From: Actinomadura sp. CNU-125
GTDB lineage: Bacteria; Actinomycetota; Actinomycetes; Streptosporangiales; Streptosporangiaceae
Direction of reading: 5' to 3'
DNA length: 34,080 nt
NCBI RefSeq assembly: GCF_001942465.1
Contig: NZ_MKJY01000584.1
Coordinates: forward strand, 1-34,080
Shown: positions 33,742 to 34,080 of the stretch, piece by piece
Layout of the letters: the number at the start of each line of letters is the position of its first letter
How positions within the stretch are numbered: the stretch's first letter is position 1
Notes under the pieces: model-generated
Told to the model about the DNA's origin: nothing
The model's database searches: none
The model's input: the letters and a program-made list of their open reading frames with translations, nothing else
Made by a program: the position numbers and the translations under genes

Positions 33742-34080
33742 TCAGTGCGTCGGGTAGACCGACGGCACGAGCGGCGTCGGGCCGGTCCCGCCGACCGTCA
33801 TGTGCCCGCCCGTGTCCTGCCCCGCGACCGGGGCCTGCCCGTAGGGAGCCTGCGCGTACGGGGCCTCTACATAGGGCGCCTGCGCGTAGGGGACCTCCGC
33901 GTACGGCGCCTCCCCGAAGGGGGCCTGCGCGTAGGACGCCTCGGCGAGCGCGGGCTGCCCGTTAGGGGGCGGCGGCGCCGATGCCGAAGGGAGAGTCCCC
34001 GAACGGGGCGGCGGCCACCGGTCCGGGCGCCGGCGCCACGGGGGGCGCGCCCTGCGGCGGCACCGGCGGCGGCACGTGGG
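33742..34080 (-). CDS. C-terminal end of a Pro/Ala/Gln/Tyr-rich protein with pentapeptide repeats (partial, frameshifted)
   Basis: This is the right-edge fragment, read leftwards to TGA at 33744-33742. It is low-complexity and proline-rich (VPPPVPPQGAPPVAPAPGP), then AAPFGDSPFGIG, seven pentapeptides of the form [YF]x[QE]xP, and the end TGPTPLVPSVYPTH. The segment before NGQPALAEAS is in another frame; a shift in the G5/C5 run near 33964-33975 is inferred. I do not recognise a family. Such tails occur on actinomycete membrane and secreted proteins. Confidence 0.55.
   Translation of the reverse strand, partial: PTCRRRCRRRARPPWRRRPDRWPPPRSGTLPSASAPPPPNGQPALAEASYAQAPFGEAPYAEVPYAQAPYVEAPYAQAPYGQAPVAGQDTGGHMTVGGTGPTPLVPSVYPTH
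33829..33933 (-). repeat. Seven tandem 15-bp coding units
   Basis: The units encode YAQAP, FGEAP, YAEVP, YAQAP, YVEAP, YAQAP and YGQAP in order on the minus strand. They vary in codons, so the peptide pattern is kept by selection or by older duplication rather than being a fresh slippage product. Confidence 0.85.

Overview
The window reads as chromosomal DNA from a very GC-rich actinomycete. The codon third positions are almost all G or C, GTG and TTG starts are frequent, and there are ATGA/GTGA start-stop overlaps. The content is typical of the group: an RsbW-type ATPase, an F420-type luciferase-like oxidoreductase, DinB-fold proteins and a PIG-L deacetylase. A Streptosporangiales relative such as Actinomadura is my guess and is not proven. 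I see no phage, insertion sequence, CRISPR array, rRNA or tRNA.

An important caveat is that many genes are broken by single-base shifts although both halves match the same family. Affected genes are the left-edge ATPase, the hybrid kinase, gltX, a DinB/maleylpyruvate-isomerase-fold protein, the PIG-L enzyme (twice), the aminoglycoside-phosphotransferase-like kinase, the TenA-like protein, the PfkB kinase (three or more), the LacI regulator, the TIGR03943-type protein and the right-edge repeat protein. So many breaks, several of them in C or G runs, look like consensus errors of a draft assembly rather than gene decay. Coordinates for these genes span the whole locus.

Layout. (1) 1-6.1 kb, signalling: a partial anti-sigma-type ATPase runs left. 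A giant HAMP-repeat hybrid histidine kinase and a stand-alone receiver protein run right. (2) 6.2-8.6 kb: a 34-residue peptide gene and a prolyl oligopeptidase. (3) 8.6-16.8 kb, housekeeping and small enzymes: glutamyl-tRNA synthetase, a DinB-like protein, a Nudix hydrolase, a HAD-like protein, a PIG-L deacetylase, a translationally coupled pair (a von Willebrand factor A protein with a helical N-terminus plus an uncharacterised HTH-ended partner), a DinB protein and a VOC protein. (4) 16.8-21.2 kb, acyl-CoA metabolism: TetR and acyl-CoA dehydrogenase in one operon, divergent from a kinase of the family fused to such a dehydrogenase in ACAD10/ACAD11, then an F420-type oxidoreductase. (5) 21.2-30.7 kb, a catabolic locus: eight tightly coupled minus-strand genes (BtpA/SgcQ-like, PfkB kinase, ribose-type ABC transporter of three subunits, phosphotriesterase-like hydrolase, GATase1-like, TenA-like) face a LacI regulator and an M20 hydrolase. 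Two identical 14-bp operators sit in the shared control region, one of them over the LacI start codon. A strong hairpin closes the block. (6) 30.7-34.1 kb, envelope: a secreted RlpA-like protein with a long leader that may be a c-di-AMP riboswitch, a two-gene permease module, and the end of a protein with pentapeptide repeats.

The best candidates for little-described biology are the vWA/HTH-partner pair, the LacI-controlled BtpA-PfkB-hydrolase-transporter locus, and the split ACAD11-like kinase/dehydrogenase pair.
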